Of a stretch of 12,318 nt of DNA, positions 4,982-11,188 are shown piece after piece; the stretch's first letter is position 1, and the number at the start of each line of letters is the position of its first letter. The position numbers and the translations under genes are program-made. Source of the stretch: Collinsella sp. CAG:166 (GTDB taxonomy: Bacteria > Actinomycetota > Coriobacteriia > Coriobacteriales > Coriobacteriaceae); the NCBI GenBank assembly GCA_000434535.1, contig FR878672.1, forward strand, positions 1-12,318, given 5' to 3'. The notes under the pieces were generated by a model. That model was given only the letters and a program-made list of their open reading frames with translations. It was not told where the DNA came from and did not search any database.

Positions 4982-7165
4982 GTGAAGGATTCCGATCTCT
5001 CCACAACGGCTGCGCGCGACGCTGCCCGCATCGTCTGGTTTAAGCGCTACCCCGCCAAGCAGACGCTCATCGCATTTTTGCTCGCGCTGTTGGCGACCAC
5101 GGCGTTTTCCATCGATCCCGCCCCGGTGTCGAGCAACGCAGTCTTGGCGATTGACCCCAAAGCCTCGGGCATGCTGTACGTGTGCTACGAGGTGCTCCTC
5201 TCGTTTGCCGGCCATACCGACGCGGTCATGCTGCTTGCGCTTGCCTGCCTGCTCACGCTGCCGTTTCGCTACGTATTCTTTGGCCGCGGCGACGCTTGGC
5301 GTCCCTCGGTGATCCTTCCGTCGCTGTTCTTCGCCATCTGCATGGTGTTCGGCCGCAGCTACGATCTCACCGACTCGGCCGAGATTGTCCTTGGCGACAA
5401 AGCCCGCATCATCTGCGCCTGGATTGGCGGCGCGGGCTGGATGCTCTTGGCGGTCGTTGCCTTCTACCTTGCCTTTGAGTGTCTAGATTGGCTGAGCTCT
5501 CGGCGCATTCCGTTTTCCGAAGCGCACTTTGGCCGCGTGTGGCGTGTTGCCCACGCCGTGCTCTCGGTCCATCCCTTTGTCGGGCCGTTTCTTGTGCTCA
5601 TGATTGTCTGGGCGCCCACGCTTATCGCCTCGCTGCCCGGCCTCTTTATGGGAGATACGGGCGCGCAGATCCGCCAATGGTTCAACTACCCCAACGGCAC
5701 GAGCGATTACCTACGCCTGCTTAACCCCAACGTGCTGCTCAACGGCCATCATCCGGTGGTGCACACGGCCATCATCGGCTCATGTGTGCAACTGGGGCTT
5801 TCGCTATTCAGCAGCGCCAATGCGGGCCTTGCCATCTACACCTGTGTCCAATTTGTCATCACGGCCGCCTGCATGGCCTATTCCATATCTTCGCTGCGCA
5901 AGCTGGGCGTGAGCCTGCCGGTCCGTGGCGTCATCTTGCTGTTCTTTGCGTTTATGCCGATGTTCTCCAACTATGCGGCGCTGCTGACCAAAGACGTACT
6001 GTTTGCCGATGCGTTTTTGGTGCTGCTCGTTCAGACCGTCAAGCTCGTGGCATGTGGCCTGCCCCGTCGCGATGCCAATGCCGAGCGCGCGGGCGAACAG
6101 GCGCCTGTGCTCTTTGCACGCCACGACTGGCTGTTGCTCGTGCTGGGTGCCATGGGTTCCACGTTTTTGCGCAACGGCGGCTTGGTGTTTCCCCTGGCGG
6201 CATGCGTAATCGCGGCGGCGTTTTGCGCTTGGGACGCGCATGCGGCCCGTCGCGTTGCCAAGCAGGCTGGCGTCACGCCCTCGTACGCCACGCCACGCTT
6301 CCGCTGGGTCGGCGTGCTCGCAGTGCTTGCGCTCTGCCTTGTCTCCAACATGTATTTCACCAAGGTCTTTATGCCGGCGCACGATATCACGCCGGGCTCC
6401 AAGCGCGAGATCCTCTCGATTCCGTTTCAGCAGACGGCGCGCTTCGTCCAAAAGCACGACGGCCTTAATTCGGGCGTTAACCCCAAGGTCAAAGACGATG
6501 GCACGATTGAGGAAGCTCCTTGCGACGGCTTGGTGACCGACGAAGAGCGTGCCGTGATCGACCGTGTGCTCAAGTACGAGAATCTGGGCCGCCGTTACAA
6601 CCCGGATAAGTCGGACGCCGTCAAAAATTGCTTTAACGAGTACGCCTCGCAGGAGGACATCAAGGCCTATTTTGAGGTGTGGGCCCAGATGTTCAAAAAG
6701 GACCCCGGGTGCTATATCTCGGCGCTCATCAATAACTACTATGGGTATTTTTATCCGAGCGCTCGCGACGCATGGGTCTACAGCACAGCGCGCAGTGCCG
6801 AGATCATGGCGAAGCCCGATAACCTTAAGTACTTCGACTTCCATCCGGTCGACAGCAAAGCCGTGCGCTGGTGCGACCACCTGATTAACCTGTACCGCGT
6901 GGCGGTGCAGCGCATTCCGTTTATCTCGCTCACCATGAGCTCGGCCACCTACGTGTGGATCATGATCGTCGTGGTGGTCTACCTGTTGCGCCGCCATTCG
7001 TGGCGCGCGCTGGCCATCTGGATACCGCTGCTGGGTGTGCTCGCTGTGTGCCTGATTGGTCCATGTAATGGGTCGACCTACATGCGCTACCTGTACCCGG
7101 TCATTGCATGCATGCCTTTCGCCATCGGCGCCACGATCACCCGCAGCGACCGCCTGTGGACCTAA
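4982..7165 (+). CDS. Large polytopic membrane protein, probable DUF6020 family
   Basis: A 727-residue integral membrane protein with no catalytic family I can assign with certainty. A basic N-terminus leads to a helix near residues 30-45, followed by about ten more hydrophobic segments up to residue 460. A roughly 170-residue hydrophilic region follows (about 470-640), then two or three C-terminal helices. Motifs that recall DUF6020 proteins are PGLFMGDTGAQIRQWF (D225), NGHHPVVHT (residues 254-262) and LLTKDVLF (K337, D338). An acidic residue in the first outer loop and a large late outer domain also recall GT-C glycosyltransferases, so a role in surface glycan or teichoic-acid decoration is a possible inference, not shown. 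The start is GTG 4982 with GAAAGG (4966-4971) 10 bp upstream. Repeat copy 1 ends 20 bp before it. It is probably a single-gene unit. Confidence 0.72.
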   Translation: MKDSDLSTTAARDAARIVWFKRYPAKQTLIAFLLALLATTAFSIDPAPVSSNAVLAIDPKASGMLYVCYEVLLSFAGHTDAVMLLALACLLTLPFRYVFFGRGDAWRPSVILPSLFFAICMVFGRSYDLTDSAEIVLGDKARIICAWIGGAGWMLLAVVAFYLAFECLDWLSSRRIPFSEAHFGRVWRVAHAVLSVHPFVGPFLVLMIVWAPTLIASLPGLFMGDTGAQIRQWFNYPNGTSDYLRLLNPNVLLNGHHPVVHTAIIGSCVQLGLSLFSSANAGLAIYTCVQFVITAACMAYSISSLRKLGVSLPVRGVILLFFAFMPMFSNYAALLTKDVLFADAFLVLLVQTVKLVACGLPRRDANAERAGEQAPVLFARHDWLLLVLGAMGSTFLRNGGLVFPLAACVIAAAFCAWDAHAARRVAKQAGVTPSYATPRFRWVGVLAVLALCLVSNMYFTKVFMPAHDITPGSKREILSIPFQQTARFVQKHDGLNSGVNPKVKDDGTIEEAPCDGLVTDEERAVIDRVLKYENLGRRYNPDKSDAVKNCFNEYASQEDIKAYFEVWAQMFKKDPGCYISALINNYYGYFYPSARDAWVYSTARSAEIMAKPDNLKYFDFHPVDSKAVRWCDHLINLYRVAVQRIPFISLTMSSATYVWIMIVVVVYLLRRHSWRALAIWIPLLGVLAVCLIGPCNGSTYMRYLYPVIACMPFAIGATITRSDRLWT

Positions 7166-7172
7166 CCAAAGA

Positions 7173-7205
7173 TTGGCGCATTGGGGTCAGGCTGCTTTGT
7201 GCCAA
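7173..7205 (+). other. Stem-loop after the DUF6020-like gene
   Basis: TTGGCGCA (7173-7180) pairs with TGTGCCAA (7198-7205), including one G-U, around a 17-nt loop. A run of seven T (7232-7238) comes 26 bp later, too far for a standard terminator of this stem. A weaker stem next to the T-run (AAGG with CCTT, partly bulged) might do the job. Termination here is possible but unproven. Confidence 0.3.
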
Positions 7206-7236
7206 GGGGCTGCATCATCACGACGCCTTCATTTTT

Positions 7237-7288
7237 TTGTTTATCTCACAGGCCAGTAGGTATATCATTTATAGCGTTTGTTTATATT
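7237..7288 (+). promoter_or_regulatory. A/T-rich promoter region of yebC
   Basis: The 7228-7290 stretch is strikingly A/T-rich for this genome and contains TATATC (7261-7266, with TTGTTT 18 bp upstream) and TATATT (7283-7288). Either could be the -10. Both would give a short leader before the start at 7338. I cannot choose between them from sequence. Confidence 0.4.
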
Positions 7289-7337
7289 GCCCGAGCATTC
7301 GCGCTGGGCTTTAGGTCGAAACCGATAGGAGACACGT

Positions 7338-8144
7338 ATGTCCGGACACTCTAAGTGGGCCACAACCAAGCATCGTAAGGGCGCGCAGGACGCCAAGCGT
7401 TCCGCCCTCTTCTCCAAGCTCAGCCGCAACATCACCGTTGCTGCCCGTCTCGGCGGCGACCCGCTGCCCGAGAACAACGCCAGCCTCGCCGCTGCCGTTG
7501 CCAAGGCCAAGGCTCAGTCCATGCCTAAGGACAAGATCAAGTCCGCTATCGATAAGGCCTTTGGTTCGGGTGCCGATGCCGCCGTCTACGAGAACATCGT
7601 GTACGAGGGCTACGGTCCCGCCGGCGTTGCCGTCTACGTCGACTGCCTGACCGACAACCGCAACCGCACCGCCGCCGATGTCCGTTCCGCCTTCTCCCAC
7701 GCTGGTGGCAACCTGGGCACCTCCGGTTCCGTCGCCTTCCAGTTTGAGCGCAAGGGCCAGATCGTCGTTGCCAAGGAGGTCCTGGACGAGAACGCCAAGA
7801 AGGAGACCATGATCGCCAACGGTGCTGCCGGTGACGAGGATGAGTTCATGATGGCGATCGCCGAGGCCGGTGGTGAGGACTACGAGGACGCCGGCGAGGA
7901 GTGGATCGTCTGGACTACCGCCAACGAGGTCATGGCTGTCTCCAAGGCGCTCGAGGAGCAGGGCGTCCAGGTCAAGGGCTCCGAGACCACCATGGTCCCG
8001 ACCACCCCGACCGAGGTCTCCGGCGCCGACGCCAAGAAGGTTCAGCGCCTCATCGACCGTCTTGAGGAGCTCGACGACGTCCAGGATGTTTACAGCACCA
8101 TGGACATGACCGACGAGGTCATCGCTGCCCTCGAGGAGGAGTAG
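7338..8144 (+). CDS. YebC/TACO1 (DUF28) family protein
   Basis: A 268-residue cytoplasmic protein. The N-terminus MSGHSKWATTKHRKGAQDAKR is the unmistakable family start, followed by the SKLSRNITVAARLGGDP region and the NIVYEGYGPAGVAVYVDCLTDNRNRT core (residues 86-111). The family was long annotated as transcriptional regulators (YebC, PmpR); more recent work on bacterial YebC and mitochondrial TACO1 supports a ribosome-associated role in translating difficult sequences such as proline runs. It is somewhat longer than the usual 240-250 residues, mainly through an apparent insertion near residues 148-165. The ATG at 7338 has a TAGGAG ribosome site. Codon choice is strongly biased to C-ending and other preferred codons compared with neighbours, which suggests high expression. 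It has its own A/T-rich promoter region and a good terminator. Confidence 0.94.
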   Translation: MSGHSKWATTKHRKGAQDAKRSALFSKLSRNITVAARLGGDPLPENNASLAAAVAKAKAQSMPKDKIKSAIDKAFGSGADAAVYENIVYEGYGPAGVAVYVDCLTDNRNRTAADVRSAFSHAGGNLGTSGSVAFQFERKGQIVVAKEVLDENAKKETMIANGAAGDEDEFMMAIAEAGGEDYEDAGEEWIVWTTANEVMAVSKALEEQGVQVKGSETTMVPTTPTEVSGADAKKVQRLIDRLEELDDVQDVYSTMDMTDEVIAALEEE

Positions 8145-8178
8145 TGCCCGCACGGATTGAGCCGTGCATATCTGGGCA
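8145..8178. other. Nested stem-loop just after yebC
   Basis: GCACGG (8150-8155) pairs with CCGTGC (8162-8167) around a 6-nt loop, and TGCCC (8145-8149) pairs with GGGCA (8174-8178), leaving ATATCT bulged. It begins directly after the stop codon and has no T-run. It may protect the 3' end of the message or be incidental. Confidence 0.4.
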
Positions 8179-8213
8179 TAATGAAGCGAGCATGCAAGCC
8201 TCGTGGAATAGAT

Positions 8214-8257
8214 GAGCCGGATCCGCGTGCATGAGGCACCGGACCCGGCTCTTTTAT
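8214..8257 (+). terminator. Intrinsic terminator of yebC
   Basis: Positions 8214-8225 pair with 8240-8251 at 11 of 12 positions (A8221 against C8244 is the mismatch) around a 14-nt loop, followed directly by TTTTAT. This is a strong, correctly oriented terminator separating yebC from the alkaline-shock operon. Confidence 0.85.
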
Positions 8258-8260
8258 AAT
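8255..8260 (+). promoter_or_regulatory. Perfect -10 hexamer for the amaP operon
   Basis: TATAAT, a perfect consensus -10, begins on the last T of the yebC terminator tract. There is no recognisable -35 at 17 bp (TGAGGC lies there, inside the terminator stem). A transcript would start near 8267 and give a leader of about 45 nt before amaP. The absence of a -35 may mean activator or alternative sigma-factor use. Confidence 0.45.
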
Positions 8261-8310
8261 GATGCGAATCGTTTTGCATTCTGTGGATCGAGATTTGAAG
8301 GGAGCGCCGC

Positions 8311-8856
8311 ATGCGCGTGCTCAAACGAGCCCTGGCGATCGTGTATCTTGCCGCCGCCGTCGTGGCGCTGGGTACGTTGGTCTGCCAGTTTTGGGGGCCA
8401 TATACCTATCGCTTTATGCTGCTGATGCGCGATCCGCTGCCTCGCATCGTTGTTACGGCGTGCGGCGGCGTCGTGGCGCTCGGCGTGCTCGTGGGTTTCT
8501 TCCGCCTGGTGTTTGCTCGTCGCGAGCCGTCCTGCGTGCATCCGGCGGGGGAGCGTAATATCGGGGTCACGCTCGCTGCCCTCTCCTCGTGTGCTCGCAC
8601 CGCGGCAGAGCGCGACGACCGAGTGATGATCGAGCATGTCGAGGCGCGCGTGCAGGGCTCCGACGAATCGCACGTCCGTTTTAAGGTCGACGCCATCGCG
8701 CTCGACGACCGGGACGTGGCTTCCCTTGCAGCCGCGATGCAGCAACGTATCGAGGAGGCCTGCGACACTATGCTCGGCACGCCGGGCACGACTGCGCGCG
8801 TTCGTTTTTTGCCGTCCAAGACTACCGTCCAGACCGTGGAGGTTTCCGGTGAGTGA
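8311..8856 (+). CDS. amaP: Alkaline shock response membrane anchor protein AmaP
   Basis: A 181-residue membrane protein with two N-terminal transmembrane segments (about residues 5-27 and 46-66). Its soluble C-terminal part (about residues 82-178) has the strand-helix pattern of an Asp23-like domain (IGVTLAALSSCA, then VRFKVDAIAL, then a long helix and a final strand). In Staphylococcus aureus AmaP anchors Asp23 at the membrane. The identification rests on this topology plus the context: the next two genes are a DUF2273 protein and Asp23 itself, the standard arrangement. The ATG at 8311 follows AAGGGAG (8298-8304). The 3' end overlaps the next gene by 8 bp, so the two are translationally coupled. 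Sequence match to the family is moderate; context makes the call firm. Confidence 0.82.
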   Translation: MRVLKRALAIVYLAAAVVALGTLVCQFWGPYTYRFMLLMRDPLPRIVVTACGGVVALGVLVGFFRLVFARREPSCVHPAGERNIGVTLAALSSCARTAAERDDRVMIEHVEARVQGSDESHVRFKVDAIALDDRDVASLAAAMQQRIEEACDTMLGTPGTTARVRFLPSKTTVQTVEVSGE

Positions 8857-9226
8857 TACCAATCAAGACAAGACCGTCCGCACCCCGCGCCTGACTATCG
8901 ATCAGAGCGCCGCGCCGGCAGGCGAGGTCGTCGATCCTAAGGTGGAGGGTACCGAGTCACATGACGCGGTCGCCGATGATTTTGATGAGGCCATGGGTCT
9001 CATCAAGGGTACGGGGGCAGCCATCTGGAGCTATGCCGTCCGTCATCCCAACACCACGCTTGGAGCCGTCGCTGGTTTTGTGCTCGCCGTGCTGGTGCTC
9101 ACGCTCGGCCTGTGGGATACGCTCGTCATCGCTTTCTTTGTGCTGATCGGCGCCGTGATTGGCCAGATCCGCGACGGCGAGAACGGGATCGTCAACTTCT
9201 TCGGCCGTCTGTTTAGCGGCCGCTAG
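8849..9226 (+). CDS. DUF2273 small membrane protein of the Asp23 operon
   Basis: A 125-residue protein. Residues 68-108 form a hydrophobic hairpin of two helices containing GLWDTLVIAFFVLIGAVIGQ, then RDG, which fits the DUF2273 family of about 60-80 residue proteins regularly found between amaP and asp23. Here there is an extra N-terminal stretch of about 65 mostly hydrophilic residues. The start is GTG at 8849, with GGAGG (8838-8842) 6 bp upstream. It lies inside the last codons of amaP in the +1 frame, so this gene depends on amaP translation. Earlier in-frame ATGs fall deep inside amaP and are not believable. Its molecular role is unknown; by context it probably helps form the membrane platform for Asp23. 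Confidence 0.85.
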   Translation: MSDTNQDKTVRTPRLTIDQSAAPAGEVVDPKVEGTESHDAVADDFDEAMGLIKGTGAAIWSYAVRHPNTTLGAVAGFVLAVLVLTLGLWDTLVIAFFVLIGAVIGQIRDGENGIVNFFGRLFSGR

Positions 9227-9270
9227 CATGTATTCGACCGCCGCGTGTGCGGTGGGCATAAGGAGGAACC

Positions 9271-9792
9271 ATGGCTTTTAACACGAAGGTCGATGTGGCC
9301 GATACCGAGCTCGAGGTAGACGAGACCGTCACCGCCGAGGCCGAGGACGTAACGCTCGAGGACGAGGCGCTCGTCGAGGCCGAACCCGCCGACGATGCGG
9401 ATGAGGATGATGGGGAAGCGGACGAGTCCGAGGACTCGCTGACCTATTCCAACGGTGTGATCGAGAAGATCGTCGCCATGGCCACCCGCGAGGTACCGCA
9501 CGTCCTGGGCATGAAGGGCAACCTCATGCACTTTGTGCAGGAGCAGTTTGGTGCCGAGAATCTGACCAAGGGCGTGACAGTCGAGGTCACCGATGACAAC
9601 CGCGTGGTCGTTAACATTTCCGTCATTATCGAGTACGGCGCCTATGCGCCCGCGATTTTCGACGACGTTAAGGCGCGTGTGACCGAGCGTCTGGCTGCGA
9701 TGACCGGCCTTGAGGTGGCAGGCGTCAACCTGCGCATCGAGGATGTCATCACCCCCGAGGAGTACGAGCACCGCACCAACCAGCACGAGTAA
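9271..9792 (+). CDS. asp23: Asp23/Gls24 family envelope stress protein
   Basis: A 173-residue soluble protein. Residues 57-165 are an Asp23 (DUF322) domain: LTYSNGVIEKIVAMATREVP, then VTVEVTDDNRVVVNISVIIEYG, and the terminal GLEVAGVNLRIEDV strand. Asp23 proteins are abundant, membrane-attached through AmaP, and linked to cell-envelope and alkaline stress in Gram-positive bacteria. The N-terminal 56 residues are an unusually acidic tail: residues 7-56 contain 25 Asp or Glu and no Lys or Arg. The ATG at 9271 has an AGGAGG ribosome site just upstream. It follows the DUF2273 gene after 44 bp and is the last gene of the operon. The stop codon is part of a hairpin repeat. Several Asp23 paralogues often coexist in one genome, so the specific name is by operon position. 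Confidence 0.92.
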   Translation: MAFNTKVDVADTELEVDETVTAEAEDVTLEDEALVEAEPADDADEDDGEADESEDSLTYSNGVIEKIVAMATREVPHVLGMKGNLMHFVQEQFGAENLTKGVTVEVTDDNRVVVNISVIIEYGAYAPAIFDDVKARVTERLAAMTGLEVAGVNLRIEDVITPEEYEHRTNQHE

Positions 9793-9861
9793 CCTACCAA
9801 AAAGGTAACCTGCCAAAAAGGGACAGGTTTATTTTGGTAGGTTTTATCTGCGAAAACGTCA
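9790..9861 (+). repeat. Interspersed hairpin repeat, copy 2, with a second left arm
   Basis: Positions 9806-9845 match the reverse complement of 4923-4962 at 38 of 40 positions, and similarity continues to about 9861. This copy has two competing left arms: 9791-9802 pairs perfectly (12 bp) with 9832-9843, while 9807-9818 pairs with the same right arm using one G-U. The right arm is followed by TTATC. It starts on the asp23 stop codon and may act as a terminator for the operon. Confidence 0.78.
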
Positions 9862-9905
9862 AACGGCCGGTCGCACGGATGTATGTGCGGCCGGCCGTTA
9901 TTTGT
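9862..9905 (+). terminator. Terminator downstream of the amaP-asp23 operon
   Basis: Positions 9862-9876 pair with 9885-9899 as a 15-bp, G/C-rich stem (one G-T) around an 8-nt loop, followed by ATTTGTATG. The stem is very strong and the T-tract only moderate. Together with the preceding hairpin repeat it forms a tandem terminator. Confidence 0.72.
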
Positions 9906-9926
9906 ATGCCCCCGATGTAGGCATAC
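9904..9926. promoter_or_regulatory. Inverted repeat upstream of the YitT-family gene
   Basis: GTATGCC (9904-9910) and GGCATAC (9920-9926) are perfect 7-bp arms 9 bp apart, lying 19 bp before a TTGCAA -35-like hexamer. It could be an operator for the YitT gene or another RNA stem; no T-run follows. Confidence 0.35.
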
Positions 9927-9944
9927 CACTCGTCTAACTAGGGG

Positions 9945-9975
9945 TTGCAATCGTCGCGTTCCGCGTTACCCTAAT
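9945..9975 (+). promoter_or_regulatory. Candidate promoter of the YitT-family gene
   Basis: TTGCAA (9945-9950) could serve as -35, with TACCCT (9967-9972, 16-bp spacer) or CCTAAT (9970-9975, 19-bp spacer) as -10. Both fits are moderate. The leader before the start at 10016 would be about 35-40 nt. Confidence 0.35.
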
Positions 9976-10015
9976 GGGCGCATTGTTTCCAAATTGTTAA
10001 CGAGGGGTTGCCGTA

Positions 10016-11038
10016 ATGGCTGACGAGCGCGAAACAGAAAGCAAGGCATGGGCGATTGAGGCCGCCGCGGCAGAGGCGGCATCGCGAGCTGCCGAGGAGC
10101 TACATCGTCCTCCCGTGGTGCCGATGGAGCGCGTGGTCGATCGCACCGATATCGAGCGCGGCGAGCGTGCCGGCCAAAAGCGTAGCCAGGAGCCAGGCTT
10201 CCCGCGCTTTTTCGCCGAGCTCAATCTGGGCCTGATTCTTACGGCTTTTGCCATCGTTGCGTTTAAAACCCCTAATCACTTTGCTTTTGGCGGCACCTCG
10301 GGCGTGTCGGTTATTCTGTCCACGCTGTTCCCGACCCTGCCCGTCGGCGTCTTTATGTGGATTATCAACGCGGTTCTCGTCGTTTTGGGCTTTATCTTTT
10401 TGGAGCGCAAGGCAATTCTGTGGAGTGTCTTCGCCTCGTTTGCGCTGTCCGCCTATGTTTCGCTTTTCGAGCTCTTTATCCCGACCAGTGTCTCGATGAC
10501 GGGCGATATGTGGCTCGACCTGTGCTTTGCCGTGATTCTGCCGGCGCTCGGCAGCGCCATCGTCTTTGATATCGGCGCCTCGACGGGCGGCACGGACATC
10601 CTCGCTATGATCCTCAAACGCCGTACCACACTCGAGATTGGTCGCGCGCTGTTGCTGGTCGATATCGGCATCGTGACCATCGCGGCCTTTTTGTATGGTC
10701 CGCGTATCGGTCTGTATTGCGTGCTCGGCCTGTTTGCCAAGACGCTTGTGGTCGACAAGGCCATCGAGAGCATTCATCTTCGTAAGGTCTGCACGATCAT
10801 TTGTTCCGAGCCCCTTAAGGTCGAGGAGTTTATCGTCAAGCATCTCAACCGCACGGCGACCATCAGTCGCGGCTACGGTGCCTTCTCGGGCAAGTGCGTG
10901 ACGGTGATCATGAGCGTGCTGAGCCGTCGCGAGGCCGTGCAGCTGCGCCGTTATGCGCGCGAGGTCGATCCGGGTGCCTTTATCACGATCGTCGACAGCT
11001 CCGAGATCGTCGGCAAGGGTTTCCGCGGAACGAACTAA
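10016..11038 (+). CDS. YitT-family membrane protein (DUF161 plus DUF2179)
   Basis: A 340-residue protein. Residues 66-255 hold about five or six transmembrane helices with the family's hallmarks: FGGTSGVSVIL (near residue 91), VLGFIFLERKAILWSVFAS, and the FDIGASTGGTDILAMILKRR segment (near residue 183). Residues 258-335 form the soluble C-terminal DUF2179 domain (VCTIICSEPLKVEEFIV, then TATISRGYGAFSGK). YitT proteins are widespread in Gram-positives and their substrate or function is not established. It has an extra N-terminal cytoplasmic extension of about 65 residues rich in Ala, Glu and Arg, probably helical. The ATG at 10016 has GAGGGG (10002-10007) 8 bp upstream. It appears to be its own unit, following a strong terminator. 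Confidence 0.9.
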   Translation: MADERETESKAWAIEAAAAEAASRAAEELHRPPVVPMERVVDRTDIERGERAGQKRSQEPGFPRFFAELNLGLILTAFAIVAFKTPNHFAFGGTSGVSVILSTLFPTLPVGVFMWIINAVLVVLGFIFLERKAILWSVFASFALSAYVSLFELFIPTSVSMTGDMWLDLCFAVILPALGSAIVFDIGASTGGTDILAMILKRRTTLEIGRALLLVDIGIVTIAAFLYGPRIGLYCVLGLFAKTLVVDKAIESIHLRKVCTIICSEPLKVEEFIVKHLNRTATISRGYGAFSGKCVTVIMSVLSRREAVQLRRYAREVDPGAFITIVDSSEIVGKGFRGTN

Positions 11039-11082
11039 CGCGGACGCACTCATCAAACAATCGAAAAGCGCCTCGCGCGTTG

Positions 11083-11107
11083 CAAATACGTCATCTAAGA
11101 GTATTTG
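11083..11107. other. Small inverted repeat after the YitT-family gene
   Basis: CAAATAC (11083-11089) and GTATTTG (11101-11107) are perfect 7-bp arms around an 11-nt loop. The stem is A/T-rich and no T-run follows, so it is a poor terminator. It could be a regulatory site for the following gene. Confidence 0.3.
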
Positions 11108-11113
11108 TCCCCA

Positions 11114-11137
11114 CATTGGGCGATAATGATGCCAATG
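11114..11137 (+). promoter_or_regulatory. Inverted repeat enclosing a -10-like hexamer
   Basis: CATTGG (11114-11119) and CCAATG (11132-11137) are perfect arms 12 bp apart, and the spacer holds GATAAT (11122-11127), five of six to the -10 consensus. No clear -35 is seen. If this is the promoter of the next gene, a factor binding the repeat would block or shape it. Confidence 0.35.
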
Positions 11138-11188
11138 ACATCGTTTGCGATCCAGGTGATTCGCTCTAGATACGAAGGGATGATTTCG

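Noticed and set aside
5804..6997. A 397-codon minus-strand open frame inside the DUF6020-like gene
   Set aside because: It lies wholly within a well-supported membrane protein gene, has a mirror-image composition and no domain. It is a by-product of codon bias.
7311..8324. A 337-codon minus-strand open frame opposite yebC
   Set aside because: yebC is unmistakable on the plus strand with strong codon bias; the antisense Gly/Val/Asp/Leu-rich product reflects that bias.
4923..9845. A composite transposon bounded by the inverted repeats
   Set aside because: The block between the repeats holds conserved chromosomal genes and no transposase, and the repeats are far too short to be insertion sequences. 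A family of small elements is the simpler reading.
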